A DNA stretch of 64,000 nucleotides from Lithospermum erythrorhizon. Taxonomy: Eukaryota > Streptophyta > Magnoliopsida > Boraginales > Boraginaceae. Location of the stretch: assembly GCA_019722365.1 (NCBI GenBank), contig JADFUC010001517.1, positions 186,001-250,000 on the forward strand, written 5' to 3'. The translations under genes were made by a program, and so were the position numbers. Numbering within the stretch: the first letter of the stretch is position 1; every line of letters begins with the position of its first letter. The notes beneath the pieces are model-generated. The model did no database searches, was not told where the DNA came from, and saw nothing but the letters and a program-made list of their open reading frames with translations. Below, in pieces: positions 62,518 to 64,000 of the stretch.

Positions 62518-64000
62518 TTTTTTTTTTGATTGATAGTTCAGTAGTTCGGTAGAGTTCATTACAAACCAAAAAATGAGCTCACATTTGCTCCATATATGAT
62601 GCCGCAACCTTCTTTCGTCTTCTCTTGCAAAATTGATCTCCATTCTTGTAATTTATTTATCCAAGTAAAAGCTCTAGCCCATATATGTGAAAAGAAAGCA
62701 TCGGTAATAATATAGGTGAGGTTAGAGGTATTAAGATGTAGTGCGACGAGAAGGACTTCAATCAATGCTTTTTCTATATTATTATTCCTCTTCTCCATAG
62801 TTGTCTCTTCTTTAGTGTTTTGGTTTATTATCCCCTTCAATAATTTGTTGTTTTTCATGTACTTCCATTTTTATTTTCCACCGTGGTTTATCTTCATTAT
62901 TGATTCCAATGAAGATGGTGGAGCTTTGTTTGTTGCATGCTCTTCTGCATGTGTTATCTCTTATGAATATGCTTTCATTATACCGTAGTGATGTTCTTTT
63001 ATTGTTATTTGATGGTAGTTGTAAGTTGTTGTTGCTACTTTTTGGTTTGTGATTTTTCTTTTGTTGTGCATTGTACCACTCGTTTGCCATTTTGAGAATC
63101 CTTTGCTTTGCATTTTGTATTGTCGAGAATTTCCTTTTGAAGGCACTTTCGTTCCTGATTAGCCAAATATGCCAAAGGATGCTTCCAAATAAAAATAGTT
63201 CATATTTATAGTGGTTTCTTCTGAGTTTTGAAAGCCAATGCATTAGTAGTTGTTCTGGGGTTGTGTTTTGATTTATATAGATTGTGTTAAAACTTTGCCA
63301 TATTTTGTAAGTGTAGCTACAATTTATGAAGAGATGATTGACATTTTTGTTGTGAGTTTGGCACAGAGGACAAAGAAGATTTATGCAATTCGTTGTCCTA
63401 AGGAGAGGAGATCAGTTGTTGGAAATCGATTTAAAATTAGTCTCCATAGAAATAATTTTATTTTTTGTGGGAAGGAATTTTTCCAAATATCCTTCCAGGT
63501 GCTCCTCTGTACTATATCATATTTGGTAGGTTTTTTGGTATTTTCATGGTAGTTAGAGTTTATGAGTTTGTAGCATCCTTTTGTGGTGAATTTTCCTTTT
63601 GGCCAAATTTTGATCTCATTTGTATTGGTTGGTTTTAAAAGTAATATTTTTTTTACTATGTGTTGTGGGAAGAGTTTAAGGATTAGTGGGTAGTTCCATT
63701 AGTGGTAAGCTAATTAGTTTTGATACATATCGAGGCCTCCGCGGCTACTAGAGGGTCAAGAGGTTTCAAGGTTGGATTCAGTGGTTAATTTAGCCAATTG
63801 TCTTGCCTAGATATTAGTGCCTTTCCATTTCCTATTTTCCAAATGGATGCCTATCAACATATTAATCCCTTGTTTCAAACCTTTCCAAACCCAGGAGGAG
63901 TTATTGTTATTTTTTGATTGGGTTAGGTTCAAATTTGGGAAGTATTTTGATTTTAAGAAATTTGTAAGTGTCGGGTTATGGTGGTTCATGATGCGCCAAC
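62518..64000 (-). mobile_element. LINE 3' part, open at window edge
   Basis: Minus-strand text in order: SSWVWKGLKQGI (about 63860-63900), IWPKGKFTTKGCYKL (63575-63620), WKDIWKNSFPQKIKLFLWRL (63440-63505), INLLCPLCQTHNKNVNHLF + INCSYTYKIWQ (63300-63390, zinc-knuckle CxxC...HxxxxC), and LWHIWLIRNESAF (63150-63190). This is the zf-RVT end of plant LINE ORF2. One frame change lies near 63395, with further drift after 62900. The final frame stops at 62559 and a poly(A) tail follows, seen as T10 at 62518-62527. The 5' part is outside the window. Confidence 0.8.

Overview
This is a eudicot nuclear genome segment. The evidence is intron-rich genes with GT-AG introns, a plastid-targeted magnesium-chelatase gene, nuclear tRNA-Leu genes, and a background of plant transposons: CACTA, hAT, Copia, Gypsy-like LTRs, LINEs, Au-type SINE and Stowaway-like MITEs. 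The recurrent 'tactccgtat'/'tacggagta' remnants would suit Caryophyllales or asterids, but I cannot name the species. No bacterial operon, CRISPR array or viral genome is visible.

Layout. 179-3226 (minus): a small B12D/MLRQ-type gene with a 24-nt first exon and introns full of AAT repeats. 3.2-5.4 kb: LTR-like repeat debris. About 5.4-15.35 kb: a large decayed CACTA element whose TNP2 transposase is readable in several frames on the plus strand (about 10.85-13.48 kb). 15.4-17.3 kb: repeat debris. 17338-23199 (minus): CHLH/GUN5, with four clean exons and one badly scrambled last exon. 24301-27435 (minus): a COBRA-like GPI-anchored wall protein gene, three clean exons and scrambled 3' exons. 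About 29.95-33.35 kb: a decayed hAT element with GC-rich repeated motifs near both ends. 33616-34731 (minus): SPIRAL1-like gene with a probable 5'-UTR intron. 39.37-40.5 kb: 3' end of a Copia element with its LTR. 40.5-43.7 kb: GC-rich unrecognised debris. 44295-44374 and 61859-61939 (both minus): two tRNA-Leu genes with different anticodons. 45.9-46.5 kb and 62.5-64 kb: LINE fragments. 51823-55825 (minus): complete six-exon MES11-like methylesterase-family gene. 58-60.6 kb: Gypsy-like LTR, primer-binding site and gag debris.

All five protein genes and both tRNAs lie on the minus strand, but each gene stands alone. Their roles differ (plastid chlorophyll synthesis, mitochondrial complex I-related, cell wall, microtubules, hydrolase family), so there is no functional cluster. 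The most notable pattern is that the sequence switches between clean stretches and stretches with very many small indels and substitutions. Two otherwise intact genes lose their 3' exons in such stretches, and the CACTA transposase looks the same. I think uncorrected long-read or gap-fill sequence is the likeliest cause for the genes, but real decay cannot be excluded from sequence alone. I did not find a convincing undescribed system. The best leads are the end-clustered motif of the hAT element, a microsatellite abutting a 5' splice site, a GC-AG intron and a triplicated leader repeat in CHLH.
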